DNA from: Stercorarius parasiticus
Lineage: Eukaryota > Chordata > Aves > Charadriiformes > Stercorariidae
DNA length: 64,000 bases
Reading direction: 5' to 3'
Assembly (NCBI GenBank): GCA_013396915.1
Contig: VWZL01002832.1
Span: forward strand, 2,428-66,427
The notes beneath the pieces are model-generated. The model did not search any database. It was not told the origin of the DNA and saw nothing but the letters and a program-made list of their open reading frames with translations. Shown here one piece after another: positions 26,136 through 37,312 of this stretch (positions are counted from its first letter, which is position 1; the number at the start of each line of letters is the position of its first letter). A program made the translations under genes and the position numbers.

Positions 26136-29100
26136 GGCACTGACTCACAAAGTCCTTTTCTAATTCAGGCACATGACCACCACCTGCGCTTTTCACCTCT
26201 CAAGACCCCACTGGACACAGCCATGAGATTTTGTGGCGCTACTGGAGAGGTTGTTCCCCCTCTCTCGTAGTATTTTGCACAAAGCTTGGGCTTTGCCCTG
26301 CATGTGAATTTGATCCAAAAATATAAGCATTGCCATTTGTGCCTGCAGATCCCACAGGTTGGGTCCAGAGCATCCCAGCTCCTGCTACCGCATGCGCGGT
26401 CCGTAGCTCAGCTTCCCTCTGTCCGGCTTTTTTAGCATCTGCTTTATGTGCACGCGTCTCATGTGTGACTACAGGGTTTTATTACTAATGGAACAAATAT
26501 GCTCAAAGAACATCCATGAGCAAAATGTAGAAAAACCCTATAAAAAAAGAAAAGCGGTCCTCATCTTTTCCAGCCGGGAGGTCACAGCGGAGGGTAAAGC
26601 TCTTTAAGAAGCCCCTTGCCAAGCTCTGTTAGATATTTTCCAGGATCTGCATCAACACCGCAGGCAACCAAGTGGATATCTTGGGAAGGGATTTTCCCCC
26701 AAAGTTTCTCATTAGTAAAGCTGCAAAGAGGGACTCGCAGTCTTATTTTAGTCCTTTCTATCTCATTTTACTTTGATACACTTCACCGCCCGGGGGATTT
26801 TTGCTAGAGAATTACCTTTTCCATGGTACAGTTCTGACAAAAAAATGACACTTGCTGTGACTAAAAAGCAGCCCAATAAAGAGCGACTGTGGCCAAGCAG
26901 TTTACAATACCATATATGCCCACGTCTACATGCTGCTTTTAAAAATGCAGTGGCAACAGAGATACAGGACCCTTTTTCTTCTCCAAACTGAGCAATGTCC
27001 ACAAGCCGCTGTGGAAAAATAACACAACACATTCACTAGATCTCATCTCCCTTTTATATTTTTTCAAAATGAACTCGCATCAAAGAATCCGAGAGGGAAA
27101 AGCAGTTTATTGTGACCTCGCCTGGGAGCGCAGCCCTAGGTTTAAAGCTTATATGTAACCCCATTTTCAGAGATTCGTAACCAAAGCAGGCAAGCTCCGG
27201 GTGGGCCGAAGGTAGGTTACACGGTAATCTGGCAGCTGCCTGAAAATCTCTCTGCCGGTGGTTCAGTCCCCCCAAGGGAGGCACCGAAAGCCTCATGACT
27301 TGAGGCATTTAAAAATAGGCAGAAGGAAGAATTTGTAATGACGCCGCTGGGAACAGCTCTGAGTCAGCCAGGGCCTGATCCTGCCCCCGGGGACCACGCC
27401 GTCACCCCCCTGCGCGGCACGGTGTCAGTACGAGGGTGCTGAGACCCAGTGGGTGACGCATCGACCCTTAGCCATGATGCCGTCAGGCTTGGGACGTCGC
27501 GTCACCATGTCGTAGGCTTCCCTCAGTGCAAAACTGAGCAATAAATAGTGACACCAAATATCTCAAGTTTTCATTAAAAAACACCTGGAAAATTTTTCTG
27601 CAATCTTAGTCGTCCTTTTTCACAAGAGATCATATAAAATAATCTACTTTTTTTTTTATTTTATATATAAATCAATATGCATTTGATATTATTTTTGCAG
27701 GAGGTGGAAGGCAACGCTCAATTTAGCTGCTTTTGATGTGCTGTCATAGGGGTGATGCTGTTCTGCTCGTGACAATGTGCCGAACTGATACGATGGAAAA
27801 GGCAGTGCCAGTCATCAGGGCTGCTGGTGACAGACAGACAGACGGACGCCAAGCCCTACCCGGCAGAGAGATGCCATCTGACGCCCTTCGGGAGCACGAT
27901 TTCCCCACTCTGCGGCTTGCTTTTCAGGTCTCCCCTGAGCCGAAGGGAAGCAATGCCCAGGGGGAGGGGGAGCGGTAACTTCAGCCCATTAAAAATGAAA
28001 AGAAGGGAAATGGTTTCGATTGATTAACCATAAACATTTGCTTCTCTCTCTCTCTAAAACCCTCCCGCTTTATTTTACTGACCTTGCATCTCTCGAGGGA
28101 TCTGATGACCCGTGCTGTACCTCTTCTTACGGCGTGCAACAACCCACTTGTCTCCAAATTTCACTCAATATCCTTCACTGCTTCGTGCCACAGACTAAGT
28201 TGCTCCATCCAAATAATCAGAGAGGAGACTGACCAAACAAAGAGTCCGGCTCCCATTTCAGTCACTCCCTTTGCAATATTTTCCGGCTATCCTCAAGTTG
28301 AATAACACCTGGTCAAACTTCCCTCCTTTGTATTTTCCTCTCTCTTGAGCCAGGGATGTGCACCAACACTACAAGCAATGAGAGCAGCACTAATTCTTCC
28401 TATGCTGGTATTATTTAATCTGATAAAATCCTTACGATCTTCATTGTCAATCACCCAGGGATGAAGCATCCAAGGAACGTGCTGTCGCAGCACACTGGGA
28501 GCAGATCGGTGATGGGTAAATGAGGGAAGAGAGGCATTTTTAGGGTAGTAATTTATGTCAAAATTACTGCTGTGCCCTGTACCCTTTGGAAAGTGATGCT
28601 GATTCTTACAGAGCTATTGCCAAAGAGAAATAGCAGACACAGAGAGAACTCATAGATAGCAAAAACCACCTGTTTAAACTATTTAAGCATAGCTGCTTAG
28701 CAGTATAAAATATTAGACCATCTTTGGTCCCAAACAGTCCCTCTCTTTAGCTTAAAGGCTGTCCTTAACAAACTGAAGTGTTACCCCTTTGCAGCAGGTT
28801 ACGCATTTGTCCCTGTTAGTCAAAAAATAAGACAAATGCTCATTTTCCAGCCTCCTGAGGCCTCGAGAGGCGGTGGTTACAGGTACCAGGGAAGCAGTTG
28901 GGTTGTTTTTCACATGGAGGCCGAATGCAGGATCGATATTGCTTTAGCGGCTGGCAGATGATGAGATCATGTCTAAATTAACGCAACTCAGACGCCTGGC
29001 GGGGAGCTGAGTTCCCAGAAAGAGGGCTGGGGGAGGAAGGGCACAGCCCCGGCTGCCCGAGGGAGGGAGGAACTCTCTCTCGCAGTGCTCAGGGTGGTTG

Positions 29101-29421
29101 GAGGATGGGTGAAGCCATCAACAGACCAGATCCAGGAGTGGTGGAGACAGTCACAGCAGGCGAGCTGTAAGCCAAAACTGTGTTAAGGGGGAAGGAGAAG
29201 TGATGGAGAAACACAGGGTTGTGTAGGAGATGCCTTTGCTTTAGGCTGAAGCAACCCAAGCAGCCTAGTCCAGCTTTGAAGATGACCTTGCCTTGAGTTT
29301 TGGACTAGAGACCTCCCATGTTGACCAATTTTTACCCTCTGCATGGTCAGTCCTGGCCTGAGCAGTACCCGAAACTGAAACCGCAATACACCCCAATACT
29401 GCACCTTAAACGTTAGAACCC

Positions 29422-29436
29422 ACTGCCATCTTGTGG
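29422..29436 (-). promoter_or_regulatory. Candidate CTCF site
   Basis: On the minus strand this reads CCACAAGATGGCAGT, which agrees with CCASYAGRKGGCRSY at 14 of 15 positions. The one mismatch is A at the fifth (Y) position. The first four core bases CCAC and the centre AGATGGCAG are intact, as in many vertebrate CTCF sites. Confidence 0.45.
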
Positions 29437-29702
29437 CAAATGCTTCCCAAAAGAAAGTAAAAGAGGGGAAAACCCTTTAAAAAGTTGTGGACAAAGTTAG
29501 CTGGTATAGCGAGCAAGGATGGGCAAGAAATTGGGAGCAGGGTGATGAAACTCATTGCTTCTCTTAAAAAATGATGCCGAGACAGAATCTGTAGCACCGT
29601 GCCAGATACAAATTGATGCAGAAAAAACAGAGACGGGATGACCCAAACCAAATTTGCAAAGTTGAGGGTATGATCGCACACATGAAGTATAGTTGCTTGT
29701 AC

Positions 29703-29729
29703 AGCCATGACTACCTTTTGGTCATGGCT
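29703..29729. repeat. Hairpin-forming inverted repeat (9-bp arms)
   Basis: AGCCATGAC and GTCATGGCT are perfect complements separated by nine bases. The stem is too short for a microRNA precursor. Confidence 0.5.
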
Positions 29730-32539
29730 CTGGCACATCAATACCGGGCAAAGATTTAGTCGCTGTTTCAAAAAGTTTAACGGTTTTCAAAGTAATTTAG
29801 CATCGCTTTGGTTCAAATAAGGCTTGTCGACCCCAATAAGCAGGATTAAGCTGGAATTAGATACTGCACCTCTGAATTAAAGAACGCAGCTGCTGGAATT
29901 TGCCGAGAAGATGATTTAATAGATGGGGATTATGGCTCATGTCAATCATTCATGTAACACGAAGCATCTTCGGATGCTGAAAACCCACAGATTAGCACCC
30001 CTTGGGTTTTCAAAAAGCACCTCACCGCAGGAACGAGGCAGTTCTGAAAATCTCTACGGTCCTTATCTGGCTGTTAGCCCTAGCCAGGTGCTCTGAGTGC
30101 ACCTCGGCATTTACTTTTTGCATCGTTTATCATTTCCAGCGCTCGCGCCGTGGCAGAGCCTTTGCTTAGCAACTGGGGATCACTTCCTTGGAACCGCTTT
30201 CCGAGGCATCAGCAAAGTGCCTCGATTGCTGTATCATCCAGCCATGCCACGGATGGCTCTTACTGTGCTAGAAAAAAAAAATGACGACAAATGGTTTTTC
30301 CTTCATTATATCGCAGTAAGCAACTGCCAGATGCTGTATCAGACAGCATCGAATCCGTCTATGATCCAAAACACTTACCGGGTTTAGGTACGAGTGAATA
30401 AAAAACTCACTGAACAAACATAAATTAATGAATCATTTACAAGAAGTGTGTCTCTTTCCTCAACACAAAGCAGGAACAGATCAAGAAAACGACAGGGAAG
30501 AATTATATTTTGAAAAACCGACATAGAAAGCAGTGGTGTCTTCATTATTTGGAAAGAAAATTTGATTTATACCACAATTAGCTCCATACACAGATCATCT
30601 ACACAGAAAGGCTTTCTTCCATTAAAACCTATGCAATTTAAATTATTGGAAGGAATAACAGCATAAAAACATACTTCCAGACAAAAGATAATGGGTCTTC
30701 AATAACTTTCGGTTTTCACAGCCCTTTCTTTGGATCTTTGCAAGTCTTTACAGCTCTGACCCTGCTACACTTACAGGGATGGGTTACAAGAGGCACAACA
30801 TATTGCAGGAGACAAACTCCATTTACTGCTTTCAGCTGTGATTTAACTACTTTTTGAGTTTCTACTGTCCCGTTTATTCATTTCAACTTCTTGAGAGCTT
30901 TAAATGTCGGTGCATAGTACAGACAATACGTAAAATTATTTACACTGTTGATAGATACATCTTCATGTATCTTCAGAGATGAAAAAGCATCTGAAGGTTG
31001 ATCCCAGACCCAGATAAAAACATTTCTACCGGCATTAATTTGAAATCAATGCACAAATCAGACGGGTCTAAACATCATATTGGGGGCTTTATGGTGTGGA
31101 AGTTGTCTCTGGGTTTTAGAAAAGAGGTATTACCCACCTCCAACCTCTCAGGGACGTGAAGGCTTGTGGGATGACCAGTTTAGATGATGCTATCAGCTGC
31201 TGTCGCTAAAACACAGGCATGAGACTGTTATAGGTCTGTAAGCTACCCCCAGAAATAAATTAGTCAAAATGCTGTCAGCAGTTTTTAGATGAGAAAGCCA
31301 GAGAAGCCCACAGAGACATTAAAGGGAGCTGGCACTAGCCAGACCCACTTATACCTCCGGTCGGCATCGAAAACTGGGAAACATCGTCATCCTCTTGGCA
31401 GAGACCGACTGCAGCGAAGCCCTTTACCCCCAGCACCCAGGAGCTGTAGCAGCAACCTGGAACCGCATCAACAGGCCAGACACCGCCTGCGAAAACACAC
31501 GTTTATTTAACCCACTGGTGGGTATTAATTTGGGGGCAATAAAAGAAAAAGGGGCAGGTTGCAGCGTGTTCGGTGCACTGCGCAGCTGCCCATCACTCTT
31601 CCAGCAATGAGATGGGAGAAGAATTAAGCAGACTCTAATTAAAAACCCAGAGCAATCCCAAACTGGCTTGGTTACCATCGTCATGGCTACCACGAGCGAG
31701 GCCAAGGTATGGGAAGATGCCGGGGGATGAAGTGCCAGCCTGGAAGGTGATGGGAAATGCCCACAGGCCTCACTGAGAGTTTTTCCTGCACGCTGAAACA
31801 ATATTTCTGGGTGATGGGGAACAATGCAGGATTGGGCAAACAACCTTCACAACATCACATGGACGTGGAGTTTTCTGGGACTGGCCTGCCAGCCCAAACT
31901 GGGAACAGCGGGGGGAAGTCTCAGGTGAGGATTAAACCTCTCGGGAGCCCTGTGCAGGTTTAATACCTCCTAAATGAGTTATTAAATATGGGTGAGCATT
32001 GAGGTCTCTGCCGATACCACAGGTCACCATCACCTTCTCCTGTGGCTGTTGAGGCTCAGAATGATCCCAGCCTTCAAAAAAAGCAACGGCACAGGAAAAA
32101 AGTTGGACACAGCCTCTGCTTCAGGCTGGGGGTGCGAAGGGATGTGTTAACCCGGGGAAGGACAAACTGACACACTCCGCTTATGCGACTGGCACTCACA
32201 CACCTCCCTGAGCATAGCGGTTTGTTTTATTAAATCGCCCCATACAGTCAGCAAAAAAGAATAATTAAAAAGAAAAGCCCAAAGCCAAGTGCTCCTCGTT
32301 TATCTTTAAACAAGTAATAGTCTTGTTAAAGAAGGTCAAGTGAACAGCTGCAGAGGAAAGGGCAGGAGTTTGGTCTAGGTGATGGCAAGGTACATTTTGT
32401 GAGGAGACTGAGAAGAGTGCTGTGGATCCACACTCAAATACACCCAGCTACAAGAAATATCATCAGGAATGATTTTGCTGGAATAAATTGCCATGCACAG
32501 AAGAAATTAGACTGTCTGTTGCTTGGCGAGCCCCTGTGA

Positions 32540-32998
32540 GAGCTTCTGCCGAGAGGTGGGTGACACTGGGTCCCGCGCGCTGTGGTCGCACGGAACTTCG
32601 CGCTCCCACAAGCATCTTCCCCATCCCACTCAAAATCCCCCGGGAGCCGGAGCAGCGCTGTGCTCCCCCCTTTTCACACGCTGTATTAAGCCAAGAGAGC
32701 CACGCAACTGAAACTCCCAGAGCCCCCAGGGTGAGTGATGAAGACCCAAAGCCCCCCTCAAAAAGAAACAACCCCTCCGTGGGTACCCGACACCGGCGCA
32801 GAGGGGTAACTGGAGACAAAGCCCACGGGTGGCGGAGTGTGGGCTGTAGTTTTTGGGGAACGCGTTGGGAGGATGGGGTCGGGAAAGGGGAGCCGGGGAA
32901 GGGGGGCAGCACCTGCCCCGGGGATGGGGGGGCGTGGGGGGTGAGGAGGCGGGCGAGGGGACGCTGCCCGCCCGGGGCCGGCTCTCGGGCAGCGGCCA
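32540..32998. promoter_or_regulatory. GC-rich CpG island left of an assembly gap, with G-quadruplex potential
   Basis: CpG density rises from about 32550 and stays high up to the gap. From 32875 to 32960 the plus strand carries successive G runs. GGGG, GGG, GGGG, GGGG and GGGGGG fall at 32875-32906 with loops of two to four bases, and another set lies at 32920-32960. Both sets satisfy the usual G3+N1-7 quadruplex rule. A strong donor-like word, CCAGG|GTGAGT, ends a possible exon at 32730. The nearby frame has no recognisable domain, so no gene is called. The island could be a promoter for an unseen transcript, or simply a GC-rich repeat patch. Confidence 0.5.
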
Positions 32999-33975
32999 NN
33001 NNNNNNNNNNNNNNNNNNNNNNNNNNNNNNNNNNNNNNNNNNNNNNNNNNNNNNNNNNNNNNNNNNNNNNNNNNNNNNNNNNNNNNNNNNNNNNNNNNNN
33101 NNNNNNNNNNNNNNNNNNNNNNNNNNNNNNNNNNNNNNNNNNNNNNNNNNNNNNNNNNNNNNNNNNNNNNNNNNNNNNNNNNNNNNNNNNNNNNNNNNNN
33201 NNNNNNNNNNNNNNNNNNNNNNNNNNNNNNNNNNNNNNNNNNNNNNNNNNNNNNNNNNNNNNNNNNNNNNNNNNNNNNNNNNNNNNNNNNNNNNNNNNNN
33301 NNNNNNNNNNNNNNNNNNNNNNNNNNNNNNNNNNNNNNNNNNNNNNNNNNNNNNNNNNNNNNNNNNNNNNNNNNNNNNNNNNNNNNNNNNNNNNNNNNNN
33401 NNNNNNNNNNNNNNNNNNNNNNNNNNNNNNNNNNNNNNNNNNNNNNNNNNNNNNNNNNNNNNNNNNNNNNNNNNNNNNNNNNNNNNNNNNNNNNNNNNNN
33501 NNNNNNNNNNNNNNNNNNNNNNNNNNNNNNNNNNNNNNNNNNNNNNNNNNNNNNNNNNNNNNNNNNNNNNNNNNNNNNNNNNNNNNNNNNNNNNNNNNNN
33601 NNNNNNNNNNNNNNNNNNNNNNNNNNNNNNNNNNNNNNNNNNNNNNNNNNNNNNNNNNNNNNNNNNNNNNNNNNNNNNNNNNNNNNNNNNNNNNNNNNNN
33701 NNNNNNNNNNNNNNNNNNNNNNNNNNNNNNNNNNNNNNNNNNNNNNNNNNNNNNNNNNNNNNNNNNNNNNNNNNNNNNNNNNNNNNNNNNNNNNNNNNNN
33801 NNNNNNNNNNNNNNNNNNNNNNNNNNNNNNNNNNNNNNNNNNNNNNNNNNNNNNNNNNNNNNNNNNNNNNNNNNNNNNNNNNNNNNNNNNNNNNNNNNNN
33901 NNNNNNNNNNNNNNNNNNNNNNNNNNNNNNNNNNNNNNNNNNNNNNNNNNNNNNNNNNNNNNNNNNNNNNNNNNN
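32999..33975. other. Assembly gap (977 N)
   Basis: There is no sequence here. The left edge is G-rich with quadruplex potential and the right edge is C-rich imperfect repeat, so the gap is probably GC-rich DNA that short reads could not cross. Open frames that appear to span it are artefacts of N. Confidence 0.95.
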
Positions 33976-34305
33976 CCGGAGCACCCTACGTGCCACCCCG
34001 CATCCCTCCCGGCCAGGACAGCCCGTGTACCTCCCTGCTGGGGCACCCCACATCCCACCCCTCTTGGGCACCTGCATCCCTCCCCATCAGGNAGACTGGG
34101 ATCCTGGAAATAGCAACAATTACCATGTGATCGGAGGGTGACGCAGCTCCTTGTAACTGGAGCCGAAGACTTGGGATTCAAACAAGAGCACTTCATAAAT
34201 ATTAAATTGNCTGTGGGGTACCCAGCTTCCGACCCACCAGGTACCCATCATCCCACCCTGCACCCCTCACCAGGCACAGATCTGGTGGCACCTGGTCTCT
34301 TGAGG
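33976..34305. repeat. C-rich imperfect repeats interrupted by a 117-bp unique block between two lone N bases
   Basis: Two C-rich stretches (33976-34091 and 34211-34305) share loosely repeated words: 'gcaccccacatcccacccc', 'gcatccctccc...cagg', 'cacccctcaccagg'. They look like a degenerate GC-rich minisatellite. Between them lies non-repetitive DNA (34093-34209), bounded exactly by single N bases at 34092 and 34210. That arrangement suggests an assembly join rather than a natural structure. Unit length is irregular and I cannot fix a period by eye. Confidence 0.45.
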
Positions 34306-34739
34306 GGGGGACACGACACACACAGGCTGTGGAGGGCAAGCAGCCTGAGTGCTGGCCATCAGCTCTGAGGAGGCATGAACTCACCCTTCCTGGACTTATT
34401 CAGAAGAGCCCATCATGCACGTGAATTTTTAATGCTGGCTGGCAAAGGGCACCATCAGTTCCCCTATCACATTCCCCTCCCCAACAACCCTCACTTCCAG
34501 GAAGGAGGGCAGGAACCCCTTACTGCAGGCAAAAAGGGGGGTAGGGGTGTGTGTGTGGAGGGGTGTGTGTGTGTCCCAGCCCGACAGCCAGGCCTCAGGC
34601 CCAAAAGGAGCCCAGGAACCCCTCAGGGTCCACATTCCAAGCTGGAGCAGCCATGGGGCCTTGTCCCCTGGCTTTGGGGCTCGCAGGCTAGCGCAGGGCA
34701 AGGGCAGGGCAAAGTGTCTGAGCTGGGCTTAGAGGACAA

Positions 34740-34810
34740 GGCTGTATCAAAGGAGTCTTTAATTAAGGTGGAAAAGTCAATTAGCAGCCTCTCTTTTAAT
34801 GAGTTGGAGG
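34740..34810. promoter_or_regulatory. Candidate TCF/LEF plus homeodomain enhancer core
   Basis: In 60 bases there is ATCAAAG (34747-34753), the core TCF/LEF word. It is followed by TTAATTAA (34759-34766), CAATTAGC (34779-34786) and CTTTTAATGAG (about 34793-34803), all homeodomain-type words. The dense AT-rich block stands out inside GC-rich surroundings, which makes it more notable than similar words in AT-rich DNA. A CTCF-like site lies about 220 bases downstream. Confidence 0.35.
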
Positions 34811-35026
34811 TGGTGGGGTGTTTTTGCACACTTGTATCTGTCCCTTCAGCCTTTCATGTGCGGTTGGAAGCCTCCGGGGTCGGGGCTGCTCCCGGTTCCC
34901 ATCCTGAGCCCAGGAGCATCCCGGGGCCAATGGCTCAGGCAGGGCTGAGGGAGGCAAGCGCTGGGGTGGGGGAAATAATTTAAAAATACCAATAATAATT
35001 GCATTTTGCTTTATTGAAAGGCAAAG

Positions 35027-35041
35027 AGCGCCATCTGGTGT
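35027..35041 (-). promoter_or_regulatory. Candidate CTCF site
   Basis: On the minus strand this reads ACACCAGATGGCGCT, which agrees with CCASYAGRKGGCRSY at 14 of 15 positions. Only the first base differs. ACCAGATGGCGC is very close to the strongest vertebrate CTCF core. Of the four CTCF-like words in this window this looks the best. Confidence 0.5.
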
Positions 35042-36589
35042 AGGAAATGATCGTGTAGCTCGGGGCACAGATTCACAGATAGACCATCCACACGCTGCTT
35101 GGGAAGAGAAGGTGTGATGCTGGGGAGGGACAGTAGGAGCTCGGTCACACACTGATGCTCAGCACCTTCATGATATATTTCCCTGTTTAAAATCTTATTT
35201 CTTAAAAAAATGCTTCATTTAGGAAAACAGGAGCACTGTCCCTGCAATCCTCGTGTGAAAGTAATTGTTGCTGGGGAACTAGAGAAAGAAACACACCAGA
35301 AAATACATAATTTAGTTACAAAACACATAAGCAGTCAGATTTCACCAGTGTCAAACCAGGTTTTTCAGAGTTATATTTTAACTGCTCATTATTCATATTC
35401 AAGGACTGCCTGTAAGCTTTGGCCTCCACACAGGAAAAAGGAACCAGGATAAATACTGAAATAACCACAATTTAAAGAGAGATGATAACCAAGGAACACA
35501 CCAGTGCTTCATACCAGATTAGTGTACAGCCATAATATGGGTTTAATTCAAGGTGGATGTAGTCCTTAGGCCCCAGGAACATCAAGATGATCTGCGTGGG
35601 ACAGCAGGATGCAGCGTGTGGAGTGCTCCTCCGCACGTGGTGGGGAAGGTCCCTCCCGTGTTCCCTGGTGGTGCTAAAAGCCCCAATCCCCAAATTACGG
35701 GACTCCTGGAGAATTTCTGCATCTAACAACTTCGGAAGTAACTTCTCACTTCCATAAATGCCAAGACACACTTCAATAATTGCCAAGACCAACCTGGAAG
35801 CATGGCCAGAAAACCAGTAGAATACATGTAAAAAACCAAACCCCAAATATACTTGTCTCAAATATATTTGAAGAGCAAGGAGAGGGGTTTAGCACTCGTA
35901 TTGGCCATGCTGCTGCCATTCCACAACCCTCTTTCTTTCCTGAGTGAGGAAAGCAGGAGGAGGGCAACACACCAGCGAGGACTTCCAACAAGTAGCAGCC
36001 ACAAGACAGCTCCCAAATGTAATGTTTGCATTTTTAGTCATACAACGATCACATGTGCATCAGAAGAAGGATGCAACTTTCCCCAAAGAGATTTTTAAAA
36101 GCCAGCTAAGCACTCTTTTTTTTAAATCGGACCTGTGCAATTCCATGTTTCCCAGTAACAGCATTTTTGGGTTTGAGCCATTTCACAGCCCTAAGGGCCA
36201 GCAGCGCAAAGAGAAAACTCCAAGCATACTGTCAGTTAAGTATAATTATATATTTACTGCGAATTAAAACAACAGCTAAGATCTTGTCATCGCCACCATG
36301 CTCTGACAGGCTCTCCAGTCTTCACCGCTACATTTACTGGACCCCAAGTACAGACACTGACATCTTTCTCTTTTGGTAGATGGGGTTTTAACTTAAAAGA
36401 AATAAAATCTCTGGAGCAGCGGACAGCAGAAGCCGGTCCCAACCTGCCTTCTCGCCCATGCAACCTTGGTTTTAACTATATGAGTAGTCCAGCATGTGAT
36501 TATTATTAATAACCCATCTGGCTTTGGTTGCTTGGAGTCACAGGAGGGAAAACACATTCAGTCATCTCCTTTGGATCTAGATTAAGGGC

Positions 36590-36625
36590 TATATATATAT
36601 ATATATATTTATATATATAATATGT
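36590..36625. repeat. AT dinucleotide microsatellite
   Basis: This is an interrupted (AT)n run, broken near 36609 by an extra T. It is likely polymorphic in length and should not be read as a TATA box. Confidence 0.9.
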
Positions 36626-37274
36626 ATGCACCACTAAGAACAGACACTGAATTGAATCTGAGAGCTTACTGACAGCCACAAAAAGTCACCGAGCAGCGTT
36701 ACCAATTTTACAACCAGCAACTGCTGCAGCTTCAAGGTCAGCTCCTGGGGCAGCCCAAATGAGAGTTACCCACAGAGCAAGTGGTTTGCGAAGCCTGTGA
36801 AATCACAGCCTGCCCTCGGGCCCTGCACCAAGCCGAATAACCCTCAGCGTCCATCGACCCTTCCAGGAGCATGCCTGGTGCAGTATCTGGATTCAGCCTA
36901 AAGCAACTGTGGTTTTATCCAAAGGCGAACATCTTTCAGAAAGCGTAGAGATAAAACACAGCCTGCAATGAAGTAACAGCAAGAAGAACTGAGGCGCTGA
37001 GTAGGGCCAGACGTCTTAATTGGCTTCGACCCTCTTAAGTCCTCCAGACATCCCATATATATGAAAAAACAGGGAGGGAGCAAGGCAGCTCCTAACTGGA
37101 AACCCTTCAGGGCAGTGGGTTTGGAGCAACACAGCCAGTGACCTTGCAGCAACGAGAAGATTCAGTGTTATCCCATCTTCTTCTTGGGAGGTGGGAAGGG
37201 GAGAAAGGTTATGCACCTGCCCCACCTTTCCTGCAAATTCACCAGGCAGCTGCAGAAAATAACAATGCAGCCAG

Positions 37275-37312
37275 TCCCATTTATCCTGGGTTGTCCCATT
37301 TATCCTAGATAG
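37275..37312. repeat. Imperfect tandem duplication, 2 x 19 bp
   Basis: TCCCATTTATCCTGGGTTG is followed directly by TCCCATTTATCCTAGATAG. The first 13 bases are identical and four of the last six differ. Confidence 0.65.

Larger units (their letters stand above)
18261..32539. other. Unique non-coding DNA, no gene recognised
   Basis: This is about 14 kb without a recognisable gene. It contains a MIR-like relic, a decayed CR1 fragment, an 11-base poly-C (22012-22022), a T run near 24020-24034, a GACA-type microsatellite near 27829-27846, a CTCF-like word and two small hairpins. The notable ones are listed separately. Isolated donor-like words such as CAG|GTGAGG at 31921-31929 occur, but no matching coding frame was recognised. 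Confidence 0.6.

Noticed and set aside
29703..29729. Possible microRNA precursor hairpin
   Set aside because: A nine-base stem is far too short, and flanking pairing does not extend it.
29406..29771. 121-codon minus-strand hydrophobic frame
   Set aside because: There is no domain recognised. The CTCF-like word and a short hairpin lie inside it, and the hydrophobic bias comes from A-rich plus-strand sequence.
32463..34196. Very long open frames on both strands across this region
   Set aside because: They run through 977 N bases, which cannot contain stop codons. The flanking residues are GC-rich low complexity on both strands.
35472..35861. 129-codon minus-strand frame with hydrophobic stretches
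   Set aside because: It has no recognisable family, no splice or promoter context, and ordinary AT-rich non-coding texture.
36590..36625. TATA-like sequence
   Set aside because: It is an AT microsatellite and there is no initiator or CpG context.
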